DNA of 64,000 nt, taken from Thiobacter sp. AK1 (GTDB lineage: Bacteria; Pseudomonadota; Gammaproteobacteria; Burkholderiales; Thiobacteraceae). Location of the stretch: assembly GCF_039822265.1 (NCBI RefSeq), contig NZ_JBAJEX010000003.1:205857-269856 (forward strand), read 5' to 3'. The notes under the pieces are model-generated. The model was not told where the DNA came from, ran no database searches, and was given only the letters and a program-made list of their open reading frames with translations. The position numbers were made by a program, and so were the translations under genes. This document shows positions 33,755 through 42,205 of the stretch, in pieces; within the stretch, counting starts at the first letter, position 1, and each line of letters begins with the position of its first letter.

Positions 33755-34245
33755 TGCGGCTGCGCTGCCCGGTGTGCCACGCGGAGGCTGCCCTCGAAGC
33801 CTGGGCCGAGGACGAGGCCGCGCGCGAGATGATGGCGATTCTGTCCGCATTGGATGCGACGCTGGGCCGCCCGCTGGTGGCGTATCTGGGTCTGTGGCGC
33901 TCGGCCAGCCGCGCGCTGGCGTGGGAGCGGGCGGTGCGCATTGCGCGCGAAGTGCTTGCGCTGGAGGCTGATGCGCAGCGGCTGGCTGCGGCGCTGTCGC
34001 AGACGGTGGAGCAGCTGCGCGTCAAGCGCGATGCGGGCGATGTGCGGCCTCTCACCGGGCACAACTACTTGAAGCGCGTGCTCGAAGGCATGCCGCAGAC
34101 GGCAGGCGCGCTCTGCGTCGATGCGCAGCCGCAGCGCAGCGCGGCGACCAGGGTGCAGGCAAAGGCCCATTCGGCAACAGTGGACGGCGTGATGCGGCTG
34201 GAGGCGCTCAAGCGCCGCGCGCGTGGGGAGGCCGGGCATGAGTGA
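33754..34245 (+). CDS. Phage protein with N-terminal CxxC
   Basis: A 163-residue protein whose ATG overlaps the gemA stop codon (TGATG). It starts MRLRCPVCHAEAALEAW, a possible half zinc-ribbon. Long helices follow, and the C-terminus is basic (VMRLEALKRRARGEAGHE). It belongs to the early-to-middle block between gemA and mor. No function can be assigned. Confidence 0.7.
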   Translation: MRLRCPVCHAEAALEAWAEDEAAREMMAILSALDATLGRPLVAYLGLWRSASRALAWERAVRIAREVLALEADAQRLAAALSQTVEQLRVKRDAGDVRPLTGHNYLKRVLEGMPQTAGALCVDAQPQRSAATRVQAKAHSATVDGVMRLEALKRRARGEAGHE

Positions 34246-34600
34246 GTCTGTACCTGGCTGGCTGCTGGCCGAGGTGGCAGGCGGCATTCAGCGCCTGCTG
34301 GTGCTGCGGCTTGACGGCTGCCCGCCGGCGGACGCGGTGGAAGCGATGGCGCTGGCATGGGCAGACGCCCTGCTGGTGCGCGGCGGGGCGTGGGACGAGG
34401 CGCTGGATGCACCGCGCATCCGGGCGGCGTTCCGCAGCCTGGCCGCGCATGTGCAGCGTTGGCCCGCGCCGGCGGACATCTGGGCGCACCTGCCCGAGCG
34501 GCCCAGGCAGCCAAAGCTTCCGCCGCCGCCGATGAGCGCGGCGCAGCGCGCGCTGGCGCTCGATATGCTTCGCCAATTGCGCGAGAAGCTTTTATCATGA
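34238..34600 (+). CDS. Phage protein of unknown function
   Basis: A 120-residue protein beginning MSESVPGWLLAEVAGGIQRL and overlapping the previous gene by 8 bases. It is mostly helical, with a Pro-rich hinge (LPERPRQPKLPPPPMSAAQR) near the end. Proteins of this shape occur upstream of mor in Mu-like prophages, which is context only. Confidence 0.65.
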   Translation: MSESVPGWLLAEVAGGIQRLLVLRLDGCPPADAVEAMALAWADALLVRGGAWDEALDAPRIRAAFRSLAAHVQRWPAPADIWAHLPERPRQPKLPPPPMSAAQRALALDMLRQLREKLLS

Positions 34601-34606
34601 TGGGGT

Positions 34607-34633
34607 TCTGGCATGGCGCGCTGCCATGCCAGA
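34607..34633 (+). terminator. Perfect 11-bp stem-loop
   Basis: TCTGGCATGGC and GCCATGCCAGA enclose a 5-nt loop just after the stop codon of the preceding gene. There is no T-run, so it is either a weak terminator or an mRNA-stabilising hairpin separating early and middle genes. Confidence 0.6.
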
Positions 34634-34690
34634 GCATATCGAGGGCGGCAAGGGCTGCGCGTGGCCGCGCGCGCCGGGCAAGGAGCCGCA

Positions 34691-34939
34691 ATGCGTGCCG
34701 CACGACTGGACAACTCGCCGCGCCTGCAACGCGTGGCCGAACTGCTCTCCGACGGGCGCTGGTATTCGACGCTGGACATCATCGTCGGCGCGGGCGTGTG
34801 CGCCGTCAACTCCTGCGTAGCCGAGCTGCGGGCCAATGGCATCCCAGTGGAATGCCGCCGCGTTGGCAAAGACCGTTTCGAGTACCGCCGTACCGACCTG
34901 GCCGCCGATGCGCAAGAGGTGGCGCATGGCGCTGGCTGA
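34691..34939 (+). CDS. Winged-helix-like small protein
   Basis: An 82-residue protein from the ATG at 34691, which follows AAGGAG by six bases. The sequence RLQRVAELLSDGRWYSTLDI, then NSCVAELRANGIPVECRR and DRFEYRR, reads like a winged helix with an isolated recognition helix and beta-wing. It directly precedes mor and overlaps it by 14 bases, so it may take part in the middle-to-late switch. Confidence 0.7.
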   Translation: MRAARLDNSPRLQRVAELLSDGRWYSTLDIIVGAGVCAVNSCVAELRANGIPVECRRVGKDRFEYRRTDLAADAQEVAHGAG

Positions 34940-35291
34940 CACCGCCGAGCTCGAATCGTTGATTGGCCGCGAGGCGCTGGCCGCGCTCATCTCCACCTGC
35001 GGCGGGCTGGCGCTGCGCATCCCCAAGAACCCGCCGATGAGCGGGCCGCTGTGCGACCTGCCCCTGCCCGCGCAGCAGGCGCTAGCCTGGCGCTACGGCG
35101 GCACCATCCTCTACGTGCCCAAGTGCGACGGCGCAGCCCGCGCCGCGCGCGACGCAGCCATCCGCGCCGCCTACGACGCAGGCGAGCGGGTGCAGGACAT
35201 CGCCCGGCGATACCGGCTCACCGAGCGCTGGGTGTATGACATTCTGGGGCGGGCAGAGGAGACGCCGCCTGCGCAGGCGGCGTTGTTTTAG
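34926..35291 (+). CDS. Mor/C-family transcription activator
   Basis: Activator of middle or late transcription in Mu-like phages, 121 residues. Family features are ALRIPKNPPMSGPLCDLP, the GGTILYVPKCD beta strand, and the C-terminal helix-turn-helix AYDAGERVQDIARRYRLTER. The dimeric protein binds an interrupted palindrome next to the lysis operon, and the lysozyme gene begins only 50 bases later. Only one Mor/C-type gene is visible, so it may do the work of both Mor and C. Confidence 0.9.
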   Translation: MALADTAELESLIGREALAALISTCGGLALRIPKNPPMSGPLCDLPLPAQQALAWRYGGTILYVPKCDGAARAARDAAIRAAYDAGERVQDIARRYRLTERWVYDILGRAEETPPAQAALF

Positions 35292-35341
35292 CCACTGTCT
35301 GAACCGCATCGTGCTGCACGGCAGCGCGCGCGCGGACGATC

Positions 35342-35842
35342 ATGGCGGGGATGAAACCGCCCCGTCTGCCCGCCACGCTGCTGATTGCATCCGCCATCGC
35401 GTTGGGCAGCATTGCGCTGCACGAGGGCTATTCCAGCCGCGCCTACGACGACGGCGTGGGCGTGCAGACCGTGGGCTTTGGCTCCACCCGCAAGGAAGAC
35501 GGCACGCCGGTCAAACCCGGCGATACCGTCACACCGCAGCGCGCCGTCGTCATGCTCGCGCGCGACGCCAACCGCACCGGGCGCGAGATTGCGGCCTGCA
35601 TCGGCGACGTGCCGCTCTACCAGCACGAGTGGGACGCACTTGTAAGCCTTGCTTACAACATCGGATCGACGGCGTTTTGCAAGTCCACCATCGTCAAGCG
35701 CCTGCACCAGACCCCGCCCGACTACGCCGGGGCGTGCGAGGCGATCAAGCTGTGGACCAAGGCCGGCGGGCGCGTGCTGCCCGGGCTGGTCAAGCGCCGC
35801 GAGGCCGAGTACCGGATGTGCATGGGGGAGGCCACGCCATGA
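35342..35842 (+). CDS. Phage lysozyme (GH24 endolysin, probable SAR type)
   Basis: Muramidase that degrades host peptidoglycan at lysis, 166 residues. The catalytic glutamate lies in LHEGYSSRAYDDGVGVQTVGFG, followed by the conserved threonine. NIGSTAFCKSTIVKRL and LPGLVKRREAEYRMC are GH24 features. The N-terminal segment ATLLIASAIALGSIAL is weakly hydrophobic and rich in Ala/Gly/Ser, as in signal-arrest-release endolysins. This would explain why no clear holin gene is next to it. A second ATG at 35351 is also possible as start. Confidence 0.9.
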   Translation: MAGMKPPRLPATLLIASAIALGSIALHEGYSSRAYDDGVGVQTVGFGSTRKEDGTPVKPGDTVTPQRAVVMLARDANRTGREIAACIGDVPLYQHEWDALVSLAYNIGSTAFCKSTIVKRLHQTPPDYAGACEAIKLWTKAGGRVLPGLVKRREAEYRMCMGEATP

Positions 35843-36375
35843 TCCCGCTGCCCATCCTGGCGAGGATCGCGCCCATCGCCCTCGCCGCCGCGGTTGGCGC
35901 GGCCATCGGCTACGGCTGGGAGCACCGCGCCCGCGTGGCCGACGTGGCCGCCATGCGCGAGGCCATCGCCCAGCGCGAAGCCGCGGATGCGCAGCAGTTG
36001 CGCCGCCGCATCGAGGCCGCCGCCGCAGCGGCAGACGCCGCCATCGCCGAGCGCGACGCCCGCATCGCCGCGCTCGATGCCACCACCCGGAGACTGCGCC
36101 ATGATCTCAAGACTGCTACCACGGGCCGCGCTTGCCTGTCTGGCACTGCTCGCGGGCTGCTCCAGCAATCCCCCGCTTTCGGACTCAGTCTGCCCACGAC
36201 CGCCTTCGGCGCTGCTCCAGCCCCTGCCGCCACTGCCGCCGATCCCGGCGAGCATGCCGAAAGCTCAGACGCCGACGTTGCCGGGTGGATCCTCGACGCC
36301 GCAAGCCTTTACGAGCAGTGCCGCGCCCGCATCGACGCCATCCGCCAGTGGGACGAGGTGACGCATGGAAGGTGA
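35839..36375 (+). CDS. Rz-like inner-membrane spanin
   Basis: About 178 residues. It has an N-terminal membrane anchor (RIAPIALAAAVGAAIGYGW), then a long Ala/Glu/Arg-rich coiled coil that would span the periplasm. It overlaps the lysozyme gene by four bases and contains an out-of-frame Rz1-like lipoprotein gene, the classic spanin arrangement. Together the two proteins disrupt the outer membrane at lysis. Confidence 0.82.
   Translation: MIPLPILARIAPIALAAAVGAAIGYGWEHRARVADVAAMREAIAQREAADAQQLRRRIEAAAAAADAAIAERDARIAALDATTRRLRHDLKTATTGRACLSGTARGLLQQSPAFGLSLPTTAFGAAPAPAATAADPGEHAESSDADVAGWILDAASLYEQCRARIDAIRQWDEVTHGR
36101..36361 (+). CDS. Rz1-like outer-membrane lipoprotein spanin, nested in Rz
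   Basis: An 86-residue lipoprotein read in the +1 frame entirely inside the Rz-like gene. It starts MISRLLPRAALACLALLAGC, so a lipobox (LLAGC) places the lipidated cysteine at residue 20. The mature part is Pro/Ser-rich (PPSALLQPLPPLPPIPASM), as in Rz1 proteins. The nested position and lipobox together make the assignment strong. Confidence 0.88.
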   Translation: MISRLLPRAALACLALLAGCSSNPPLSDSVCPRPPSALLQPLPPLPPIPASMPKAQTPTLPGGSSTPQAFTSSAAPASTPSASGTR

Positions 36376-36676
36376 TGTGCTGTTCCTGCAAGGCTGGCCG
36401 GTCATCGTCGCCGTCAGCGGTGCGGTGCTGGGCGGGGTGTTTGCCTTGCTGAAGTGGTTTGCCGCGCGGCTGCTGATCGACATCGAGCAGAAGCTCACCC
36501 GCATCGACGACGTGGCGCGTGAAGTCGGGCGCGTCGATGCCGAGGTCAAGCGGCTGATCGCCGAGCTGCCGCTGCACTACCAGCGGCGCGACGACGCCAT
36601 CCGCGAGTACACCGTCATCAATGTCAAGCTCGACCGGCTCTACGAGCTGATCCTGCGGGAGGGAAAACATGAGTGA
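36365..36676 (+). CDS. Mu gp25-like membrane protein
   Basis: A 103-residue protein with one N-terminal membrane helix (WPVIVAVSGAVLGGVFALLKW) and a helical cytoplasmic or periplasmic tail (EVKRLIAELPLHYQRRDDAI). This fits the DUF2730/gp25 family found between lysis and terminase genes of Mu-like phages. The start overlaps the end of the Rz-like gene. Confidence 0.75.
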   Translation: MEGDVLFLQGWPVIVAVSGAVLGGVFALLKWFAARLLIDIEQKLTRIDDVAREVGRVDAEVKRLIAELPLHYQRRDDAIREYTVINVKLDRLYELILREGKHE

Positions 36677-36995
36677 ACGCGACCGCATCGCGGCAAGCAT
36701 CGACATCCCGCGCGCCGAGCGCGAGGTGCTGCGCTGGACCATCCTGGTCGCGCTGTGGCATGCCCGGCCCTATGGCGCAGAGGAAACCCTGCTGCTGTCG
36801 GCCGCCCGCGACGCGATGCTGCGCACCACCGAGGCACAGCTGCGCGCGGAGATGCACAGCCTCAAGCTGCGCGGGCTGATCGACATCCATGACGAGCGCC
36901 CGGTGTGGTGGGCGCAACTCACCGCCGAAGGCGAGGCCGTGGTCGAGTACCGCGCCGAGGCCCCGGCTGGTGTGTTCCGGCCGCCGCGGTGGTGA
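36669..36995 (+). CDS. Mu gp26-like protein
   Basis: A 108-residue protein, MSERDRIAASIDIPRAEREV at the N-terminus, with a winged-helix look (LRAEMHSLKLRGLIDIHDE, then WWAQLTAEG). Mu-like phages carry a similar small gene here, before the terminase small subunit. The start overlaps the previous gene. Confidence 0.75.
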   Translation: MSERDRIAASIDIPRAEREVLRWTILVALWHARPYGAEETLLLSAARDAMLRTTEAQLRAEMHSLKLRGLIDIHDERPVWWAQLTAEGEAVVEYRAEAPAGVFRPPRW

Positions 36996-37077
36996 GCATG
37001 CACAGCCCCCACGCGCGCATTCGCCCGCTGCCCCCCGAGGGGGCGCATGCCCCCCTTGGGGCGGCCCGGCAGGAGGC
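36996..37077. repeat. Palindromic spacer with two CCCC/GGGG hairpins
   Basis: Within 80 bases, GCCCCC-CGA-GGGGGC and GCCCC-CCTT-GGGGC hairpins stand one after another, joined by GCATGC, and end in an AGGAGG ribosome site for the next gene. The C/G-block pattern resembles extragenic palindromes common in Burkholderiales. Confidence 0.5.
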
Positions 37078-37080
37078 ATG

Positions 37081-37614
37081 ATGGCCCGCCGCAGCAAGGT
37101 CGATACCCTGCCGCCCGCGCTCAAGGCCGAGCTGGAGCGCCTGCTGGCCGACCGCACCCACGGCGGCTATGAGGCGCTGGCGGCGTGGCTCAAGGAGCAG
37201 GGGTACGAGATTTCCAAGAGCAGCCTGCACCGCTACGACAAAAGCCATGTGCAGGTGGTGATGGATCGCATCCGCGCCAGTGCCGAAGCCGCGCGGCTGA
37301 TTGTTCAGGTCGCGCCGGACGAGGCTGACGAGCACTCCGCCGCCGTGCTGCGCATGGTGCAGAGCGCCCTGTTCGACGCCATGAGCCGGGTGACCGCAGC
37401 CGCCGAGGCCGCCGACCCCGCCGAGCAGGTCAAGGTGCTCTCCCAGGCCGCCCGCGCCATCGCCGAGGCCAGCCGGGCGTCCATTGGACAAAAGCGCTGG
37501 GCGGACGAGGTGCGCGCGAAACTCGACGAGGTGGAGCGCGTCGCACGCAATGCGGGCAAGACGCTGGACGCCGAGACGCTCAGGACGATCCGGGAGGGGT
37601 TGTATGGGGGGTGA
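37081..37614 (+). CDS. Terminase small subunit (Mu gp27 / DUF3486)
   Basis: A 177-residue protein beginning MARRSKVDTLPPALKAELER, then a helix-turn-helix-like YEALAAWLKEQGYEISKSSLHRYDK and a long Ala-rich helical C-terminus. This is the DUF3486 pattern. It would recognise the left phage end and start headful packaging with the large subunit encoded just downstream. The ATG at 37081 has the better spacing to AGGAGG; one codon earlier is possible. Confidence 0.88.
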   Translation: MARRSKVDTLPPALKAELERLLADRTHGGYEALAAWLKEQGYEISKSSLHRYDKSHVQVVMDRIRASAEAARLIVQVAPDEADEHSAAVLRMVQSALFDAMSRVTAAAEAADPAEQVKVLSQAARAIAEASRASIGQKRWADEVRAKLDEVERVARNAGKTLDAETLRTIREGLYGG

Positions 37615-37840
37615 TGCCAGTGTCGACCGGCTACGCGGCTTGATGCGTGATGCAGAGTGCGTCATCGCATCTGGCGGCAGTTACGTGAACATCGTCTCGA
37701 CACCGCGCGCGATGCGCGCCATGGGGCTACGTGGCAAGATCGTGTGCGAGCATTTTGATGGCCGGCGCGCCTACAGTGTGCTGGCGCACCGCGTCATCGA
37801 GCGGGTCTTAGGGGTGCTGGCCGAGTTAGAGCGCAAATGA
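37604..37840 (+). CDS. Small protein between terminase genes
   Basis: A 78-residue protein starting MGGDASVDRLRGLMRDAECV and overlapping both neighbours (11 bases with gp27-like, 4 with gp28-like). It ends VIERVLGVLAELERK. No family is recognised. It is not part of the basic Mu set, so it may be a lineage-specific addition. Confidence 0.65.
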   Translation: MGGDASVDRLRGLMRDAECVIASGGSYVNIVSTPRAMRAMGLRGKIVCEHFDGRRAYSVLAHRVIERVLGVLAELERK

Positions 37841-39168
37841 GCCAGCCCATTCTCTACCCCTACCAGCGCCGCTATCTGGCCGACTCCGCCCGCTTCAAGG
37901 CCGGGATGTGGAGCCGCCAGACCGGAAAGACCTTCACGACCACGCTGGAGGCGGTGCTCGACGTGCTCGAGGCCGAGGCCGAGGGCCGGGCGAGCCGGTG
38001 GACGATTCTGTCGGTTTCCCGCGACCGGGCGCTCGATGCCATGGACAACGGCGTGAAGCTGCACCTGCGCGCCATCGGCGCGGCGTTCGAGGCGATGGAC
38101 GTGCCCTTCGCTGCCGACGAACTCGCGCACATGGTGCGCATCGGCAGCCGGGGCAGCTACATCCGGGCGGTGGCGAGCAAGCCGTCCACCGCGCGCGGCA
38201 TGAGTGACAACCTCATCCTCGACGAGTTCGCGCATCACCAGGACAATCGCGCGATCTGGACGGCGCTGCTGCCGGTCGTCTCCCGGCCTGATCTCAAGCT
38301 AAGGGTGATTTCCACGCCGAATGGCAGAGGCGACAAGTTCTACGAGATCATGACCAGCCCGGACGGGCTGTTTTCCCGCCATGTGGTCACGATCTACGAC
38401 GCCGTGGCCGACGGCCTGCCGCGCAACATCGAGGAGTTGCGCCGCGCCATGGCCGACCCCATCGCCTGGGCGCAGGAGTTCGAGTGCCAGTTCGTCGATG
38501 AGGCCACCGCCTGGCTGCCGTATGAGCTGATCGACGCTTGCGAGGATGCCGCCTGCCCGGGCGAGTACCAGGGCGGACCGGTGTATGTTGGCATGGACTT
38601 CGCCGCGCGCGGCGACCTGACCGTGATTGCCGTGCTGGAGCAAGTGGGCGATGTGCTGTGGCTGCGCGAGCTGCTCGAATTGCGTGCGAAGAGCTTCGCC
38701 GTGCAGCTGGCCGAGCTTGACCGGGTGATGCGCAAGTACCGCGTCATCCGCGCCGCGCTCGACCAGACCGGCCTTGGCGAAATGCCGGTGCAGGAAGCGC
38801 AGCGCCGCCACGGGGCCTACCGGGTGGAGGGGGTGCTGTTCTCTCCCGCGAGGAAGCTCGACATGGCCACCGCGCTGAAAGAGCGCATGGAAGACCGCAG
38901 GCTGCGCCTGCCGGTGGGCAACGCTGCGCTTCGCGCCGATCTGCACAGCGTGCAGCGGGTGGCCGGGCCGAATGGAGCCCCGCGTCTGGTGGCCGAGCGC
39001 ACCGAGGCCGGGCACGCCGACCGCTTCTGGGCGCTGGCGCTGGCGGCTTCTGCCGCCGCAGGCGAGCGGCTGGCTTACGGATATGAAGCCGTGGCGCGCC
39101 GCCGCTGGGCGGGCGGGCTGGATGTGGGCGCGGACGACCTGCCGCGCGACAAGTGGGAGGGCTACTGA
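37837..39168 (+). CDS. Terminase large subunit (Mu gp28-like)
   Basis: Packaging motor, 443 residues. The ATPase domain has the deviant Walker A WSRQTGKT and Walker B DNLILDEFAHHQD. The nuclease domain begins with VYVGMDFAARGDLTVIAVLE, with its catalytic aspartate, and includes AALDQTGLGEMPVQEAQ. Its length and its place between the small subunit and the portal match Mu. Confidence 0.95.
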   Translation: MSQPILYPYQRRYLADSARFKAGMWSRQTGKTFTTTLEAVLDVLEAEAEGRASRWTILSVSRDRALDAMDNGVKLHLRAIGAAFEAMDVPFAADELAHMVRIGSRGSYIRAVASKPSTARGMSDNLILDEFAHHQDNRAIWTALLPVVSRPDLKLRVISTPNGRGDKFYEIMTSPDGLFSRHVVTIYDAVADGLPRNIEELRRAMADPIAWAQEFECQFVDEATAWLPYELIDACEDAACPGEYQGGPVYVGMDFAARGDLTVIAVLEQVGDVLWLRELLELRAKSFAVQLAELDRVMRKYRVIRAALDQTGLGEMPVQEAQRRHGAYRVEGVLFSPARKLDMATALKERMEDRRLRLPVGNAALRADLHSVQRVAGPNGAPRLVAERTEAGHADRFWALALAASAAAGERLAYGYEAVARRRWAGGLDVGADDLPRDKWEGY

Positions 39169-40733
39169 TGGACAAGACTACGCTCAAGACCGAATTCGCC
39201 GCCCCGGCGCTCACCGGCCTGCGGCAGGCGTGGACATGGCGTCCGCTGGCCAGCCTTACGCCCGCGCAGGTGGCCGAGGTGCTGCGCCGCGCCAGCATGG
39301 GCGATGCGCACGACTTTCTGATCGCCGCCGCCGACATCGAGGAAAAAGACCTGCACTACCGGGCCGTGCTGCAAACCCGCAAGCTCGCCGTGGCTGGCCT
39401 GCCGTGGGACGTGCAACCGGCGGACGAGAGCCGAGCGGCCCGCAAGGCCGCCGATCTGGCGCGGCAGGCGCTGGAGGCGCTCGACCTGCCGGAGCTTGCG
39501 GTGCAGCTGCTTGATGCGCTATCCAAGGGCTATGCCGTGGCGGAAATTCTCTGGGACACCGACGGCCCGCAGTGGCTGCCAGCGGCCATCGTGCCGCGCG
39601 AGGCGCACTGGTTCCGCTTCGACCGCGAGAGCGGGCGCAGCCTGCGGCTTTTCGATGGCAGCGCGGACGGCGCGGAGCTTCCGCCCTATAAATTCATCGT
39701 CCACACCCCGCGCATTGTGGCGGGCATTCCGCTGCTTGGTGGGCTGGCGCGCTCGGCCCTGTGGGCCTGGGTGTTCAAGTCCTACGCCCTGCGCGACTGG
39801 GCCGCCTTTGCCGAACTCTACGGCCAGCCCATCCGCATCGGCAAGTATGAGCAGGGGGCCACGCGCGAGGACATTGCCGTGCTCAAACGCGCGGTGTTCG
39901 AGCTGGGCTCGGATGCCGGGGCGGTCATCCCGGCAGGCATGGCGCTGGAGATTGTGGAGAGCGGAAGCAAGTCGGCATCCGCCGACCTCTACCAGCGCCT
40001 GATCGAATACCTCGACCGGCAGGTCAGCAAGGCCGTGCTGGGGCAGACGCTCACCACCGACCAGGGATCGAGCGGAAGCCTCGCCCAGGCGAAGGTGCAT
40101 GACGAAGTGCGCGCCGACCTGATGCGCGCGGATGCGCGCGCGCTCGCTGCCACGCTCACTCGCGACCTGATTGCGCCGCTGGTGCGCCTCAACCTGCCCG
40201 ACGCGCCGATGCCGCGCCTGCAGCTCATGGTGGAAGAACCGGAGGACATGGCCGCGCTGGCCGAGCAGCTCGCCAAGCTCGTGCCGCTGGGCATGCCGGT
40301 GCCGCAGGCGTGGATACGGGAGAAGTGGGGCATCCCCGAGGCCGCGCCGGGCGAGCCGGTGCTGGGGCAGGCTGGCGAACCCTTGGCGAACCCATTGGCG
40401 AACCCCGGCGAAACTGCGGGTTCGCCAGCGCCGCAGGCCGCATCCCGTCGCATGCAATCCGCGCACGCCGCGCAGGACGAGGCCGACCCCACGCCCATCA
40501 CCGCCATGTCCGACCAGATGGAGGCCGAGACCGAACCGGCATGGTCGGACATCATGGCGCGCATCAAGGCAATCGTGGACAGCGCCGAGAGCCTGCCCGC
40601 GCTGCGCGATGCGCTGCTCGCGGCCTATGGCGACCTGCCCACCGACGATCTGGCCGAGGTGATGGCCATGGGCATGGCCGCCGCGCACCTAGCCGGGCGA
40701 TTTGACGTGCAGCAGGAGGCCACCGGTGGATGA
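39168..40733 (+). CDS. Portal protein (Mu gp29-like, DUF935)
   Basis: Dodecameric portal of the head, 521 residues. Recognisable stretches are FLIAAADIEEKDLHYRAVLQ, RDWAAFAELYGQPIRIGKY and VLGQTLTTDQGSSGSLAQAKVHDEVR. The C-terminal quarter is Ala/Glu-rich with a run of imperfect repeats around residues 400-420 (GEPLANPLANPGE). The ATG overlaps the terminase stop codon. Confidence 0.93.
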   Translation: MDKTTLKTEFAAPALTGLRQAWTWRPLASLTPAQVAEVLRRASMGDAHDFLIAAADIEEKDLHYRAVLQTRKLAVAGLPWDVQPADESRAARKAADLARQALEALDLPELAVQLLDALSKGYAVAEILWDTDGPQWLPAAIVPREAHWFRFDRESGRSLRLFDGSADGAELPPYKFIVHTPRIVAGIPLLGGLARSALWAWVFKSYALRDWAAFAELYGQPIRIGKYEQGATREDIAVLKRAVFELGSDAGAVIPAGMALEIVESGSKSASADLYQRLIEYLDRQVSKAVLGQTLTTDQGSSGSLAQAKVHDEVRADLMRADARALAATLTRDLIAPLVRLNLPDAPMPRLQLMVEEPEDMAALAEQLAKLVPLGMPVPQAWIREKWGIPEAAPGEPVLGQAGEPLANPLANPGETAGSPAPQAASRRMQSAHAAQDEADPTPITAMSDQMEAETEPAWSDIMARIKAIVDSAESLPALRDALLAAYGDLPTDDLAEVMAMGMAAAHLAGRFDVQQEATGG

Positions 40734-40917
40734 AGCCGACATCACCGCTGCGCGGCTGGAAGCCGAGATGGCGCGGCTTTTGACGCTGCGCCGCGCCGCC
40801 GGGCCAGAGCCGACCGGCGCGTGCCTGTGGTGCGGCGAGCCGGTCGAAAAGCCTCTGCGCTGGTGCTCGGTGGAGTGCCGCGACGACTGGGAGCGCGCCC
40901 ATGCCCAACGCCGCTGA
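40726..40917 (+). CDS. Small CxxC/CxxxC zinc-finger-like protein
   Basis: A 63-residue protein from a GTG at 40726 preceded by CAGGAGG. The cysteines in CLWCGEPVEKPLRWCSVEC look like a treble-clef or DksA-type zinc finger. It overlaps portal and gpF genes. Similar tiny zinc-finger genes occur near gpF in other Mu-like phages. Confidence 0.7.
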   Translation: MDEADITAARLEAEMARLLTLRRAAGPEPTGACLWCGEPVEKPLRWCSVECRDDWERAHAQRR

Positions 40918-42205
40918 TCCGAAACTCGCCGCCGTGCTGCGGCGGCCCTTTGCCGAGCAGGTGGCCTTCTTCCGTGCCAAGCTGGGCAACCTGGTGCCCA
41001 CGGCCAAGTGGGACGACCTCTGGAAAAGCCAGCACGACCGCGCCTTCATGGTGGCTGGCGCGGGCAAAGCCGACCTGCTTGCAGACCTTGCCGCCGCTGT
41101 GGACAAGGCCATCCACGAGGGCGAGACGCTGCAAGCCTTCCGCGCGCGGTTTCTGGACATCATCCGCAAGCGCGGCTGGGTGGGGTTCACCGGGGATGAC
41201 CGGCGCGACCCGTCAGACCCCACCGACAAGGGCGGCAAAGGGCTGGCCTGGCGCACGCGGGTGATTTACGAGACCAACCTTGCCACCAGCTACGCCGCCG
41301 GGCGGCTGGCGCAGCTCAAGGAAGCCGGGTTCACGCACTGGATTTACCGCCATTCGGACGCCGTGCTGCACCCGCGCCCGCAGCATCTGGCGTGGAACGG
41401 CCTGACGTTGCCTGCCGATCATCCGTTTTGGCAGAGCCACTACCCGCCCAATGGCTGGGGGTGCCGCTGCCGCGTGGTCGGTGCCTTCGGCCCGCGCACG
41501 GCCCGCGCGCTGGGCGGCAATCCCGACTACACCGAGCCGCCCGCCGGGTGGGATGCCATCGACCCCAAGACCGGCGAGCCGCCGGGGATCGATAAGGGGT
41601 GGGGGTATCAGCCGGGGGGGGCATGGCGACCGTGGGATGCGAACGCCTTTACGCCGGAGTGCGGCGCGGCGTCAGCGCATGGCAAGTCGGCCCGGTGTAT
41701 ACGCGCCGTGGAAGGTCAGCGCACGTTCGAGGATTTTTCGCGCCCGCGCATTCGTGACATTGCCGAATCGTTGCGCAGCGAAGCGCCGTTGCTACTGCCG
41801 AAGGCCGCCAACAGGCAGGATGCGCTGGAGCAAATGGCGAGCGCATTGGGCGTGTCCATCGAGCAGCCGCGACGATGGATTGAGACGGACATTCCGGTGC
41901 CGTCATTGTCGATGATTTTGGTCGTGCGCGATTATTTGGCGCATATGATCGAAAAAGACCGTGATGCGCGTGAGCGTTACGCCAACTTCATCATGCCAAC
42001 GCTCATGCGCCCGTTCGAGGCGTGGGCCACCTTGTATGACGATGGCGCGATCAGGCCAAGGCTCATCAGCCTGTTTCGTGGAAAGCGCCAGATCGCCGTG
42101 ATCCTTCGGATCAACCGGGATGGCAGTCTGTTCTACAACGTGATGAACGCAGACGACAGGCGTATCGACGACTTCCGGGTCGGCGAGCTGCTGTATGGGA
42201 AATAA
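40901..42205 (+). CDS. Mu gpF-like minor head protein with C-terminal toxin-like nuclease domain
   Basis: A 434-residue protein. Residues 1-250 match the Mu F / SPP1 gp7 minor head family (YETNLATSYAAGRLAQLKEA, HPFWQSHYPPNGWGCRCRVV, then AWRPWDANAF). Residues from about 270 to 434 are a separate domain with less GC-rich coding DNA. It includes IMPTLMRPFEAWATLYDD, a strand-rich KRQIAVILRINRDGSLFYNVM and a final DDFRVGELLYGK. This matches the style of the phage-Barnase-EndoU-ColicinE5/D-RelE-like (PBECR) nucleases often fused to gpF. The domain might be injected with phage DNA. The toxin assignment rests on remembered family patterns. Confidence 0.85.
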   Translation: MPNAADPKLAAVLRRPFAEQVAFFRAKLGNLVPTAKWDDLWKSQHDRAFMVAGAGKADLLADLAAAVDKAIHEGETLQAFRARFLDIIRKRGWVGFTGDDRRDPSDPTDKGGKGLAWRTRVIYETNLATSYAAGRLAQLKEAGFTHWIYRHSDAVLHPRPQHLAWNGLTLPADHPFWQSHYPPNGWGCRCRVVGAFGPRTARALGGNPDYTEPPAGWDAIDPKTGEPPGIDKGWGYQPGGAWRPWDANAFTPECGAASAHGKSARCIRAVEGQRTFEDFSRPRIRDIAESLRSEAPLLLPKAANRQDALEQMASALGVSIEQPRRWIETDIPVPSLSMILVVRDYLAHMIEKDRDARERYANFIMPTLMRPFEAWATLYDDGAIRPRLISLFRGKRQIAVILRINRDGSLFYNVMNADDRRIDDFRVGELLYGK

